A stretch of DNA of 64,000 nt, taken from contig NZ_CP020477.1 of NCBI RefSeq assembly GCF_002116695.1, positions 1,998,501 to 2,062,500 on the forward strand, read 5' to 3'. This document shows positions 23,985 to 32,508 of the stretch, one piece after another. Origin of the DNA: Acidianus manzaensis (lineage in GTDB: Archaea > Thermoproteota > Thermoprotei_A > Sulfolobales > Sulfolobaceae). The translations under genes were made by a program, and so were the position numbers. Under the pieces are notes generated by a model. That model made no database searches, was not told the origin of the DNA, and worked only from the letters and a program-made list of their open reading frames with translations. Positions within the stretch are counted from its first letter, which is position 1; every line of letters starts with the position of its first letter.

Positions 23985-24040
23985 GTACACAGTTTGTACA
24001 GAGTAATATTTAAATACTACAAAGTACAAAGTATGTACAG
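23985..24040 (+). promoter_or_regulatory. promoter/operator with GTACAAAG-type repeats, site 2
   Basis: TATA box TTTAAATA (24009-24016) between AGTTTGTACAGAGTAAT and ACTACAAAGTACAAAGTATG, almost identical to site 1 at 18931. It drives the A100-like operon starting at 24051. Confidence 0.65.
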
Positions 24041-24050
24041 AGGATCAGAA

Positions 24051-24350
24051 ATGGAAGCCCCACAAGAACAAAAAGAAAAAATTGAAGTTATAACGGATTT
24101 CTTTTTTTCCGTAACTAGAACACATCTCGAGGATTTGCCCCATGTAAAAATGGTCCACGTTAAGATAGATGTAGGCCCTGATACGATAGTTGACAATAAG
24201 TCAACAGAGAATCCAATATTTGACGACGAGATAGCTAAGATAAGGAAGTTGTACAGAGCACTGCTATTAACGGAATTCGACGAAAGCAGGGACGCAATAA
24301 AGAAGGAAATTCTGTTGCATATAGCAAACTTACTATCCTTCATAATGTGA
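24051..24350 (+). CDS. SSV1 A100-like conserved fuselloviral protein
   Basis: 99 aa from the ATG at 24051 (MEAPQEQKEKIEVITDFFFS); this start is preferred over one at 23994 because the homologue at 56502 begins the same way and because the TATA box lies about 38 nt upstream. Two helical segments flank a VKMVHVKIDVGPD strand region. First gene of a long fuselloviral operon; function unknown. By size and position it corresponds to SSV1 A100. Confidence 0.8.
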   Translation: MEAPQEQKEKIEVITDFFFSVTRTHLEDLPHVKMVHVKIDVGPDTIVDNKSTENPIFDDEIAKIRKLYRALLLTEFDESRDAIKKEILLHIANLLSFIM

Positions 24351-24360
24351 TGGTGAGAGA

Positions 24361-24537
24361 ATGTTCTTCGGAAGAAATAAGCAAAAAATCCAGGCCGAAA
24401 AGGTCCCGGAAAGGGTTGCTACTTTGTTATCAAAATTTGAAGAGGCCATAAGGGAAGATGACAATGCCAAAGCAGCAATTTACGCTAACGAAATCGTAGA
24501 ACTCGTTAAGTTTGCTTGCGGTGAGGTGAAACAATGA
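24361..24537 (+). CDS. small helical fuselloviral protein
   Basis: 58 aa, MFFGRNKQKIQAEKVPERVA, ending EIVELVKFACGEVKQ. A GGTGAGAGA ribosome binding site precedes the ATG. Its counterpart at 56812 is closely similar, which supports it as a real gene despite the small size. Helical; function unknown. Confidence 0.75.
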   Translation: MFFGRNKQKIQAEKVPERVATLLSKFEEAIREDDNAKAAIYANEIVELVKFACGEVKQ

Positions 24538-24572
24538 CCACATATGTATGAGAGATAGAGGTGAGATAAAAG

Positions 24573-24899
24573 ATGGCCCAACCCCAAAAAACCGTTAATG
24601 CACAAGATTTGTTCAAAGCTTTTTTAGAAAAAGTTAGACATTATAAAGATATTTCGAGGCTAATAAAGAGTGAGTATAAAAATGCAATATTCGAAATTGT
24701 ACCACTATACATAGGGAAGCTAAAGGAATCGTTGTACAAGGGCGAGTACAAAGCGGACGCATTATTCTACATAACATATGGAAAAAGGGAGCTAATGGAT
24801 GGCGAAATCATGATCAGGATTTACGGGGACGAAGTGAGGATGTGGCTACTGGTCGGCAACCTAACGTTCGAGGTAGATGTAGAGAAGGTGATGGACTGA
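24573..24899 (+). CDS. unknown fuselloviral protein specific to provirus 1
   Basis: 108 aa, MAQPQKTVNAQDLFKAFLEK, helical first half and beta-rich second half (GEIMIRIYGDEVRMWLLVGNLTFEVDVEKV). No recognised motif. It overlaps the DUF1874 gene start by 1 nt, and provirus 2 lacks it at the same place, so it is an insertion in provirus 1 or a loss in provirus 2. Confidence 0.65.
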   Translation: MAQPQKTVNAQDLFKAFLEKVRHYKDISRLIKSEYKNAIFEIVPLYIGKLKESLYKGEYKADALFYITYGKRELMDGEIMIRIYGDEVRMWLLVGNLTFEVDVEKVMD

Positions 24900-25348
24900 T
24901 GGCGAAAATTGTGGGCAAGTATCTCGTCAATGCCTTCAGTCTAAATATGTTACCAGACGACAATGAAGCTTGGTATAGGCTATACATCAAGAGATTAAGC
25001 ACTAAGGAGTTCTGTGATGAAATAAAGAGCAATGTAAAGAATGCTATCGGCCACCAATCTACCATCGATCTCGTAAACCAGTTATGCAATATGAACTTAA
25101 CCCCTAATAGGATTGAGATTCATCTTGAATTTGCCGACCCCGATGACGACAGCTTGGAAAGCTGGAAAAACGTGCTGTATGTGATCCAGGTTTCCTTAAG
25201 GTTGCAAGAAGGCAAGGTACTCTCGACAGAAGAGCTAGAGAGATTACTAAATGAGGGCAAGATAAAACTGCTAAAGATCGAAATTAGCGATCTAATGAGG
25301 GAAGCAGACGAAGAACTTGCTGAGGAAGAAGAGGGTGATGAGGAATGA
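24899..25348 (+). CDS. DUF1874 protein, AcrIII-1 (viral ring nuclease) family
   Basis: 149 aa. [14 protein letters not shown], then [27 protein letters not shown] and [19 protein letters not shown], follow the STIV B116/SIRV1 gp29 family almost motif for motif. In that family the conserved histidine of IGH and the R-x-x-E-G-K segment act on cyclic tetra-adenylate, switching off type III CRISPR signalling. Both are present here. It has an extra acidic tail (about 35 residues, EEEEGDEE). Start ATG 24899 overlaps the previous stop. Function is by family. Confidence 0.85.
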   Translation: MAKIVGKYLVNAFSLNMLPDDNEAWYRLYIKRLSTKEFCDEIKSNVKNAIGHQSTIDLVNQLCNMNLTPNRIEIHLEFADPDDDSLESWKNVLYVIQVSLRLQEGKVLSTEELERLLNEGKIKLLKIEISDLMREADEELAEEEEGDEE

Positions 25349-25479
25349 AGGTCGTATCATTTAGAGCGGATTTAGATTTGTTAGAGCTGCTAGACAGATA
25401 CGCAATGAATCATGGGTTGCCCAGGTCGGAAGTCATAAGGAAAGCGATAGAAGACCTCGTTAAGGGTGAGGTGAAATAG
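25345..25479 (+). CDS. tiny ribbon-helix-helix protein
   Basis: 44 aa, [20 protein letters not shown], then [18 protein letters not shown]. The strand VVSFRAD and two helices are the complete RHH fold. It overlaps the DUF1874 stop by 4 nt. A homologue lies at 57545. Probably a DNA-binding regulator dimer. Confidence 0.78.
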   Translation: MKVVSFRADLDLLELLDRYAMNHGLPRSEVIRKAIEDLVKGEVK

Positions 25480-25683
25480 ATGGAAAGCTTATTCAGAGTT
25501 AGAAAGCTGTCTGATACTGAGTATGAACTGATCCCATTTAAAGAACAGGAAACTATTTCATTTAAGATAACGGAAGAGGAATTGAAGGCAATCGATCAGA
25601 TTGCGAAACAACTGGGGATGACAAAGTCCGACCTTATTCGGAAAGCTATTTACGAATTTCTAAAGAGGGAGGGGATGCTATGA
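25480..25683 (+). CDS. ribbon-helix-helix protein, SSV1 C80-like
   Basis: 67 aa with a 25-residue N-terminal extension, then TISFKITEEELKAIDQIAKQ and KSDLIRKAIYEFLKREG, the RHH core. The copy at 57680 encodes the identical protein. It matches SSV1 C80 by position and type. Likely regulator. Confidence 0.8.
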   Translation: MESLFRVRKLSDTEYELIPFKEQETISFKITEEELKAIDQIAKQLGMTKSDLIRKAIYEFLKREGML

Positions 25684-25826
25684 GGATGATGAGGGTGACA
25701 TTCATGATATCTTCCAATGATCTTGAAAGGATTGACAAATTAGCGTTACAACAAGGATTGACAAGAAGCGATATCATTAGACAAGCGATTCGCGACTATC
25801 TATTAAAGGAGGCGAGTGAACTATGA
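25680..25826 (+). CDS. tiny ribbon-helix-helix protein
   Basis: 48 aa, MRMMRVTFMISSNDLERIDK, then RSDIIRQAIRDYLLKEASEL; third RHH gene in a row. Its ATG overlaps the stop of the previous gene and its stop overlaps the next ATG (ATGA both times), so translation is chained. It is identical to 57880-58026. Confidence 0.75.
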   Translation: MRMMRVTFMISSNDLERIDKLALQQGLTRSDIIRQAIRDYLLKEASEL

Positions 25827-25993
25827 TCTATCAATGTCTTAGGTGTGGGAAGATTTTCAAACGTAAGAAGCTCATTAAGCTGCATTTGCAGAGAGTGCAT
25901 CAAATTCACATTCATGATGATGAAATTGAGTTCTACATTTCGCCGTTCTCGTTGAAGAAGGTGAATAACAATGCCGGTAAGATACATCTGTAA
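25823..25993 (+). CDS. C2H2 zinc-finger protein
   Basis: 56 aa, one classical finger CLRCGKIFKRKKLIKLHLQ followed by RVH (C-x2-C-x12-H-x4-H), comparable with the small zinc-finger proteins of SSV1 (A79/A45 region). It overlaps the next gene by 23 nt. Probable DNA-binding factor. Identical to 58023-58193. Confidence 0.75.
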   Translation: MIYQCLRCGKIFKRKKLIKLHLQRVHQIHIHDDEIEFYISPFSLKKVNNNAGKIHL

Positions 25994-26180
25994 GAACTGT
26001 GGCTACGAACTATACAGATTTGAGAGAGTAGGGCAGGACTTTTACGGCGTGCGAATGCCATCAGAAATAATATCATTACTTGGTGGAAAGTGTCCGAGAT
26101 GCGGACATCCACTAGGAGTGCCTGCTTTAGATGATATCAGAATTAGATTGAGAGTGAGGTGGGCGAATAAACATGGTTGA
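25971..26180 (+). CDS. zinc-ribbon protein, homologous to a host gene
   Basis: 69 aa with two CxxC pairs, CKNCGYELYRFERVGQDFYG and KCPRCGHPLGVP, a rubredoxin-like zinc ribbon. About two thirds of residues match the host protein encoded at 52680-52892, including the unusual VGQDFYGVR(M/T)PSEI segment. It may mimic or replace that host factor. The function of either is unknown. Confidence 0.78.
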   Translation: MPVRYICKNCGYELYRFERVGQDFYGVRMPSEIISLLGGKCPRCGHPLGVPALDDIRIRLRVRWANKHG

Positions 26181-26556
26181 ATCTCATGTCAAAAAACATG
26201 AGAATAAGAATACTCCTAAACATTTAACATTTCATCTTTCGGAAGACGAATGGTTACGGTACCATCAACTTGACAGAGAAACAAAACAAATGATTAGGTT
26301 GGTTGTTAAGTCGATCATATACAACCCCGAATTAGTACAAGAAGCCGGTTATATCTACAAACTACTGATTTCAAAAACAATCAGTCCGTATGTCTGCCCT
26401 CTTTGTTTGATACCTTTTAGTAGTCTATTTGCATTAAAGCAGCATATCCGCTATCAGGAACATGAGAAGGAATGCAAAATTTGCGGGAAAAAATTCACAT
26501 CAACTGAAGCTTTGCTGGACCATATTTGCAAAAAACATAATATTTGCGTGAAATAG
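26173..26556 (+). CDS. C2H2 zinc-finger protein, SSV1 B129-like
   Basis: 127 aa. A helical N-terminal half is followed by two C2H2 fingers at residues 75-125: YVCPLCLIPFSSLFALKQHI and CKICGKKFTSTEALLDHI. SSV1 B129 has the same size and two-finger layout and is a transcription regulator candidate. The last 25 codons differ from the otherwise near-identical copy at 58373, marking the edge of a recent recombination tract. Confidence 0.83.
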   Translation: MVESHVKKHENKNTPKHLTFHLSEDEWLRYHQLDRETKQMIRLVVKSIIYNPELVQEAGYIYKLLISKTISPYVCPLCLIPFSSLFALKQHIRYQEHEKECKICGKKFTSTEALLDHICKKHNICVK

Positions 26557-26566
26557 GTGGAAGATT

Positions 26567-26929
26567 ATGAGAATCCTTAAAATAGTTTGGATTCTCTTCA
26601 TCCTACTGAACGTTTATGATGTTGTAATATCCGCAATATATGCGATACCCGGAGCGATGAATTACGGTCAAGTATTTGAAACGAACTGCCTTTTGTCGCT
26701 TTATCTTTATCATTATGAAGGCTCTGTTTCGTATGTTTTAGCAGTATTAATGTTGATCTCGCTTAAGCTTCTTCTTTTCACCGGAGTTTATTGGTATACA
26801 AAGCTCTTCGACCTATTGAAGGTAAGTAAGTATAAATGGGTTTCATTGCTACCGTTTATTGCTTTCTCATTCCTCTTTGACTTAATTAATACATCTGCCC
26901 TCATCTGGCTTAAAATACCGCCCTTCTAG
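26567..26929 (+). CDS. membrane protein, SSV1 C124-like
   Basis: 120 aa with four hydrophobic segments (ILKIVWILFILLNVYDVVIS, YVLAVLMLISLKLLLFTGVY, WVSLLPFIAFSFLFDLI). The same family is present at 38173 in the viral remnant. By position after B129 it corresponds to SSV1 C124. It probably sits in the host or virion membrane. Confidence 0.75.
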   Translation: MRILKIVWILFILLNVYDVVISAIYAIPGAMNYGQVFETNCLLSLYLYHYEGSVSYVLAVLMLISLKLLLFTGVYWYTKLFDLLKVSKYKWVSLLPFIAFSFLFDLINTSALIWLKIPPF

Positions 26930-26935
26930 TAGCCA

Positions 26936-26944
26936 TTTTTAAAG
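26936..26944 (+). promoter_or_regulatory. late-type promoter TATA box before 26967
   Basis: TTTTTAAAG followed by a pyrimidine-rich TCTATCTTCTTTTCCC, 31 nt before the ATG. Same pattern as at 28133, 34111, 61608 and 62936; implies leaderless transcription. Confidence 0.55.
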
Positions 26945-26966
26945 TCTATCTTCTTTTCCCAGAACA

Positions 26967-27881
26967 ATGCAAGTGAAAAAATATCTACTAATAGGGATCT
27001 CACTATTCATACTATCGTTAGTTTCTCTAAACACATTTGCAGTAACTGCGAATCAATTAGGGGCTAGCACAATACTCTGTACTTACAATGGTGTAAATTG
27101 GGCTGGTGTTGCTTACTCTGACGAATGGAGTGCCGACTTTGGCTTCCTTAGAGTTTGGGGAGTGGTACCATGGGCTACCGATAGTATATATGTTGGGAAT
27201 CTATCACTAGCTTATGCCGGTTTCACAAATCCTAACGTAATTGGTATATGGGTTGGACTAAGCCCTGCAAAAATAGGGACCGGTCTTTCCGCCACAACCT
27301 CAGAAGTAAAAACTACATTCGTCCAAGCTGGGTATGATTTATTTATTTATTCAAACGGATTATTGAAAGTACAGTATTTTGTTGAAGTTTTCAATAACAA
27401 ACTGTGTCATTCTGTTGAAGCTATTGTACCTTTTGGCCCATTCACTTATCTAGATGTGTTCTTAGAGAATTTCTTCAATGGCACAGCGTTAGCTCAGTTC
27501 TACGCATTTTATGAAAACGGAAGCTATTGGACTAAATCTGTGTATGTATCTATACCATTTACGGATACAGCTTCGGCTATGAGTATAGTTGAAGCACCTC
27601 TCTCGCCGTGCGGTTACTTAAGTGAGTTGCCATACATACGTGGCGGTATGATACACTTTATGTTTGACTATGTTGGTCCAAATGGTAGCCAATATGTTGG
27701 TCCCGGTAATATAGCATCTGGTACTACAATGTATGCTGTTGTCTTCAATCTTGATGAAGCATCGCCCTGCAACACAGCTGAAGCTGAGATTGTAAATGGA
27801 TGGCCTAATAGTGCTGGCGGATGGGATTACTTATATAAATTCATCTATCCTTATTCAGGAATAACTACGACAGCTCTATAA
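26967..27881 (+). CDS. secreted protein, SSV1 A291-like
   Basis: 304 aa with an N-terminal signal sequence (YLLIGISLFILSLVSLNTFA) and a beta-rich body rich in Ser/Thr/Asn, typical of glycosylated archaeal surface proteins. Fuselloviruses carry A291-like genes here; the counterpart in provirus 2 is at 61641. Likely virion surface or envelope protein. No C-terminal membrane anchor is evident. Confidence 0.65.
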   Translation: MQVKKYLLIGISLFILSLVSLNTFAVTANQLGASTILCTYNGVNWAGVAYSDEWSADFGFLRVWGVVPWATDSIYVGNLSLAYAGFTNPNVIGIWVGLSPAKIGTGLSATTSEVKTTFVQAGYDLFIYSNGLLKVQYFVEVFNNKLCHSVEAIVPFGPFTYLDVFLENFFNGTALAQFYAFYENGSYWTKSVYVSIPFTDTASAMSIVEAPLSPCGYLSELPYIRGGMIHFMFDYVGPNGSQYVGPGNIASGTTMYAVVFNLDEASPCNTAEAEIVNGWPNSAGGWDYLYKFIYPYSGITTTAL

Positions 27882-27918
27882 GGGAAAGATTTTTTTATTT
27901 TTCTTCTTTTCTTGTCGT

Positions 27919-28128
27919 ATGGAGTTTGTAAACGCCACCCCAACAAACACTTCTTTTATTAGCTATGGGCAGCCTTGTATTTGCTCATCACCGCCCCCAC
28001 CGTGGTATGTGCAGATAATCCCGGAACTAATTATAATCGCCGGATTTGCGAGTTTAGCTCTGACTATTTACTTTTCGCCGGAATTGAAGAATACATTGAA
28101 GAGTGCAGTTAGGTTGTTAAAGAAGTAA
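27919..28128 (+). CDS. small single-span membrane protein with proline stretch
   Basis: 69 aa: a short Thr/Ser-rich outside part, SSPPPPWYVQ, one membrane helix (IIPELIIIAGFASLALTIYF), then a basic end (SAVRLLKK). Related proteins are found at 38653 and 62593. A T-rich run (27887-27912) precedes it. Function unknown; the last codons and following promoter recur as a scar at 61588. Confidence 0.7.
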   Translation: MEFVNATPTNTSFISYGQPCICSSPPPPWYVQIIPELIIIAGFASLALTIYFSPELKNTLKSAVRLLKK

Positions 28129-28132
28129 GCCC

Positions 28133-28140
28133 TTTTTAAA
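28133..28140 (+). promoter_or_regulatory. late-type promoter TATA box before 28166
   Basis: CTTTTTAAAGTCACATCACT with a downstream pyrimidine tract (TTTTTTCCTCTT), about 30 nt before the ATG; a leaderless promoter of the common viral type. Confidence 0.55.
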
Positions 28141-28165
28141 GTCACATCACTTTTTTCCTCTTAGT

Positions 28166-28798
28166 ATGAAGTTAGCTCTAATCTTGTTGTTAGCAATTCC
28201 TATGTTAGCTGTAATTAGTTTAGCTTCTAATAGCATTAATATAGTGTCTACACCCCCGATAAACCCACCCGCATATTCATATTTTTATCTTGAATTTCAA
28301 TTTTCGCCAGTAAATGGAACCCCTCAGCCGTATGCGATTTTTGTGGGTAACTCAGTTAATAACCTAACAGAAGTCGCTGAAGGATATACAAATCCAAATG
28401 GTACGGGATACGCTAGAGTTCCCGTTATTAATAGCGAGATAGAATATATAGACGTCGTTTGGGTAAATGTTAATTATACTATAATCCAGATATTCCCCCA
28501 AGTCGTGAATACGACAACGACTACGTCGATAACATTAAACAATAGCCAAGGATTTAGTTTCAGTTTGCCCGGGTGGGTTAATTGGATTGTAGGAGCAGTA
28601 ATTATGTTGATTCTGATGGGGGTAGGTTACAAACTTATGGGAGCAGGGGGGTTAGCAGTCTTCGGCGTAGTAGGAGTTTTCTTAAGCGCATTTTTCGGAT
28701 TGATCCCATTTTACATAATCTATATCTTCGTTTTCATTGTAGCAGTATTAGGGGCAAAAATTCTCACGAGACAACTGGGAGGAGGTGGTGAAGAATGA
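28166..28798 (+). CDS. betafusellovirus-type membrane protein paired with the large adhesin
   Basis: 210 aa: signal sequence (LALILLLAIPMLAVISLA), a beta-rich outside domain of about 100 residues with many Asn/Thr sites, and three C-terminal membrane helices (WIVGAVIMLILMGVGYKLMG onward). The close homologue at 62967 also directly precedes the large secreted protein with a 4-nt overlap, so the two act as a pair, perhaps anchoring the adhesin at the virion tip. Its size is like the ~213-aa protein I recall beside the ~1230-aa protein in SSV6/ASV1. Confidence 0.7.
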   Translation: MKLALILLLAIPMLAVISLASNSINIVSTPPINPPAYSYFYLEFQFSPVNGTPQPYAIFVGNSVNNLTEVAEGYTNPNGTGYARVPVINSEIEYIDVVWVNVNYTIIQIFPQVVNTTTTTSITLNNSQGFSFSLPGWVNWIVGAVIMLILMGVGYKLMGAGGLAVFGVVGVFLSAFFGLIPFYIIYIFVFIVAVLGAKILTRQLGGGGEE

Positions 28799-31700
28799 GA
28801 CGTTATGCTTCTGCTATATTATTCATATTATTTATTGTAGGTATAATAGCAGAGCTAAGTACGCCTGTATTTGCTTCTTCTTTACCCCCTCTTTATGTAG
28901 AGGACGCAGTAAATGCTGAAATTCATACTCTTTGGAGTAAGAGCCCTACAGGCGTTTACGCTTTCCATGAAGCCCCATCGGTTAATGAGAGCTTTTGGAT
29001 TGATGATAACGCTAAGTTCTTAGAGTCAATAGCCCCATGGTGGCAATCATATAGTAATCCATATGTAAATGATATACTGAATTTCATCAGTAAAGGTGAC
29101 GTCAACGGACTATTTATAAAGAGATTTGAATATCCACTTAATCCAGTTCAACCGATAACAATTGGTAGTTTAAGCGGATATACTAATGGATTTTACGATA
29201 TCGTAGGCAATCCTATCGATAATACATTTAGTATAAGAAGCTACTACAATCCTTCATTAGCGATAGTGTATCCTTATGGGAACGTCATTCAGTATCCGAA
29301 TGGTATTTTAGTAGACATGGAACAAGGAATGGAAAATCCAATAGTAGATGGAGGTTTTGGAGGTCTCAAAGGGCAAAACCCCCCATGGGAATCTGTTTCA
29401 CCATTCACACTTACTAACGATTCGGTTGTAAGCATTGTTAATAGCGCAAAAACTTACCTGAACCTAACAGGACCGGATTTCTACGGCTCGCCGTCGGAGC
29501 AACTGCAATATAATTTCCCTATAATAAATGTCCTTCCACATGGCCTAGCATACTATAATAAAGATGGAATATTAGGACAGTATAATTATCTAGGGGATTT
29601 TATTCCGTTCAATTTAACTTTAATTTTGCAATCATCTTCCATCAATAGAGTATATGTGCTATTTGTGTGGGAAAATGCCTCTGGAACGTTCGTACAGACA
29701 GATATGCCCGTTTACTTCCCCACGAATGGTCAATGGAATATGGTTACCGTAACTGTTCCATCATCTGTATGGCCTAAGTATTGGAATTTAGGCGATCTAT
29801 CTTCTGTTCCCTTGTTAATTGGAATAGGTCTAGTAGTTCCGGGCGCTGAAGCTAACCAAACAGGAAACACTGGCGTATACGTAGCAGATATCGCAACGAA
29901 TTATCCAACCGTCTACGGTCCTTCATTCAATGTTGAAAATGAAGGGAGTTACGTCATTTTTAATGAATCATGGAAAAGCGACTATCTACAGGCGACATTC
30001 TGGATTGCGTATATTTTAGACCAGAGCGATGCGATAGAAGTTTTAGCTTCAGCACCGGTTAACGGCTCATGGATTTATCTAGGGTATAACGGATTGGCGA
30101 CAATCGGAACCGGATATACGATATTAGAAACACCTAATGGCATTCTGAAGAATTATCAAAATCAAGATAATATTAGCTGGACCTATCTTGGGAATAACTT
30201 TGGGAAATGGTTCTTGCTCTCAACAAAATATGCCCCGAACTGGATTGGCGCTTTTCAATTGCTATTTATGTTTCCAATGGCATCTTCATCAAATCCATAT
30301 GTTGACACTTTAAGTTATGCTGCATATATGGGCGACCCCACCGAAGTGAGGAATACTTTATATTTTGGTAACTATACAACGTTGCCGGGCTATTTCCAAT
30401 GGGTCCAAGTGGCATTTCAAAATACAGGAAATACGAGTGGGATTTTCGGATTTTTCCTAATGCCATCTGTAGACTATCTAGTTTCGCCAAATACAATAGT
30501 AAATAAATTATTCCCGTCGAATTTCATATCATACTCCCCATCATCAGCCCCTTCATATTGGTGGGACGCCGTATGGGGCGAGAATTATTACGAAGGCGAA
30601 ATAATTTACGCTCTCGCATTGTTAGGCAAATACGGAAATACTGAAGCCTTAAGCATGGCGGAACAAGCATGGACAGCATACTATAACCAATTAACCCAAT
30701 TTAACGGACAAACCTACACTTCATCTTTGGCTAGATTCATCATGGCAACGATATTACTGTATAATATAACGGGCAATAGTCAGTATTCTAACGCATACAC
30801 TACATTAGGTAATTGGCTTTTACAGTTCCAAAACGATAGCAAATATGCCTATGTATATATACCGATGTGGTACCATAAGGACCCTGCAATCACCACTGTT
30901 AATGGTTACGACTCTTACGGATACATCATAAATGAAACATCTGGGATGGACGTAGGTACGGTAATATCAGGTAGTTCGATAGGGCTGAATTTCTTCGAAG
31001 ATATCCCCTTGAACACAAGTTACGGAATCAGCCTTATTACTAATGGGACTGGAAAATTGCCATTCACCTATACTAATAGCCTTAACGTCAGTGGAGTATT
31101 TACGACTTACATATGGATGAACGGGGGAGGGACGGCAACCACAGCTAACATTTCTATTACTGTACAAATAGCATATGATGGAAATATACTGCAAACGATA
31201 GGCACTGCGACAGTATATAATGTACAGATTCAACCAGGTGGGAGTAGTGGTTCACCACCATATTATCCTATTAAGATCACAGTACCAGTTTTAACGACAG
31301 TTAACGCCCCGCCAAGTTCTACGATTGTTGTAGGTTGGCATATCACAGCACCACAAACAGTTTACGTTCTCGTAGATAGTACAAACGGACCATCTAACGT
31401 AACCATACCCTTGAGTTGGTTAAACCCATTTTACGGACTGTTTACAATTCCAGAAATCACTAATCCAAATCCGGGAGTACATGTATATCCGCAGCCATAT
31501 TTCCTTGATGTCAGCGCAATGGCGGGACAGGCGCTTGTTGCATTATATCACGCTACAAATAATCTAACTTACTTACAGCGCGCTGAACTGATAGAGCAAG
31601 CGATTCACTACGGCGAAGTACCAACTCCGACTTATGGTATATTAGGTGTTTCAAATCCTCCCGTAACCTATAGGCTGTGGGTCTATGCCAACTACAGTGC

Positions 31701-32508
31701 AGTAGATACTGATTACTATACCTATAAGGCTGAATTGGTCAGCGAGTTTGCCGACGCAATAGGCAATAACACATTAGCAAGTCTAGCCATTAGCAGGGTA
31801 TGGCAGAGAAGCGCATATGACTATCCTAGCAGCTATATCTACTATGTAGCCCGCTATGGCAGTGGCCTACAGATGAATAGCGAAACTCAGCCATGGGGCG
31901 ATGTTGCAACTGAAATGTACATCAATACATGGGGAGCCCCGAACCTGGACCTATTTTGGGCTTCATTACCGCAAGAAGATTATATAATGAATCAGACATG
32001 GAACGGCACAGCGTTAAAGATATTCCTTTATGCTTACGGTAATGATCAAGTCCAGTTACTATTTCTAACGACTACAGTAAACTTTAACGTCATCGTGGAT
32101 GGCAACTATACGAACTACGGAGCTAATCATCAAATATTGCAAATTATATTTACTCCGCATGCAGGTACAAACGAAATAATTATAGTGCCAAACCCAACAA
32201 ATCAAACATCAATAAACACAGGGATAAACACATCTACAAGCTCAACGACTTGTTCAAGTTCGATACTAAGTGGTTTAAATATTCCGAAACAATTTCAACA
32301 AATACTAGGATTTATAATATATTTCATTACGGTCGGCCTGATGTACCTATTCAGTCGTAACAAAATAATTACATTATTAAGCTCTCTCACAGCGGTAGTG
32401 GTTATATACGCACTTGCCTTATGGCCTATGTATACTATATTCCTGGTTGGCGCAGTGTCTCTCTTCATGTTATTCTATTCAATAAGAGGTGAGCAAGATG
32501 GGAGCTAA
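28795..32508 (+). CDS. large secreted membrane-anchored protein, probable host-attachment protein
   Basis: 1237 aa. Signal sequence at residues 5-28 (IIAELSTPVFA end), a very large Asn/Thr/Tyr-rich beta domain, a middle part with helix pairs (EIIYALALLGKYGNTEALSM; SLARFIMATILLYNITGNSQ) that recalls alpha/alpha-toroid enzymes, and three C-terminal hydrophobic helices from about residue 1160. It occupies the position of the SSV1 attachment protein VP4 (C792). ASV1 and SSV6 have a protein of about 1230 aa here. Attachment role is inferred; sugar-degrading activity is an open alternative. Confidence 0.75.
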   Translation: MRRYASAILFILFIVGIIAELSTPVFASSLPPLYVEDAVNAEIHTLWSKSPTGVYAFHEAPSVNESFWIDDNAKFLESIAPWWQSYSNPYVNDILNFISKGDVNGLFIKRFEYPLNPVQPITIGSLSGYTNGFYDIVGNPIDNTFSIRSYYNPSLAIVYPYGNVIQYPNGILVDMEQGMENPIVDGGFGGLKGQNPPWESVSPFTLTNDSVVSIVNSAKTYLNLTGPDFYGSPSEQLQYNFPIINVLPHGLAYYNKDGILGQYNYLGDFIPFNLTLILQSSSINRVYVLFVWENASGTFVQTDMPVYFPTNGQWNMVTVTVPSSVWPKYWNLGDLSSVPLLIGIGLVVPGAEANQTGNTGVYVADIATNYPTVYGPSFNVENEGSYVIFNESWKSDYLQATFWIAYILDQSDAIEVLASAPVNGSWIYLGYNGLATIGTGYTILETPNGILKNYQNQDNISWTYLGNNFGKWFLLSTKYAPNWIGAFQLLFMFPMASSSNPYVDTLSYAAYMGDPTEVRNTLYFGNYTTLPGYFQWVQVAFQNTGNTSGIFGFFLMPSVDYLVSPNTIVNKLFPSNFISYSPSSAPSYWWDAVWGENYYEGEIIYALALLGKYGNTEALSMAEQAWTAYYNQLTQFNGQTYTSSLARFIMATILLYNITGNSQYSNAYTTLGNWLLQFQNDSKYAYVYIPMWYHKDPAITTVNGYDSYGYIINETSGMDVGTVISGSSIGLNFFEDIPLNTSYGISLITNGTGKLPFTYTNSLNVSGVFTTYIWMNGGGTATTANISITVQIAYDGNILQTIGTATVYNVQIQPGGSSGSPPYYPIKITVPVLTTVNAPPSSTIVVGWHITAPQTVYVLVDSTNGPSNVTIPLSWLNPFYGLFTIPEITNPNPGVHVYPQPYFLDVSAMAGQALVALYHATNNLTYLQRAELIEQAIHYGEVPTPTYGILGVSNPPVTYRLWVYANYSAVDTDYYTYKAELVSEFADAIGNNTLASLAISRVWQRSAYDYPSSYIYYVARYGSGLQMNSETQPWGDVATEMYINTWGAPNLDLFWASLPQEDYIMNQTWNGTALKIFLYAYGNDQVQLLFLTTTVNFNVIVDGNYTNYGANHQILQIIFTPHAGTNEIIIVPNPTNQTSINTGINTSTSSTTCSSSILSGLNIPKQFQQILGFIIYFITVGLMYLFSRNKIITLLSSLTAVVVIYALALWPMYTIFLVGAVSLFMLFYSIRGEQDGS

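Noticed and set aside
24017..24343. 108-aa minus-strand frame opposite the A100-like gene
   Set aside because: Antisense shadow; the plus frame is conserved between both proviruses and has promoter and ribosome site. The same applies to 56459-56797.
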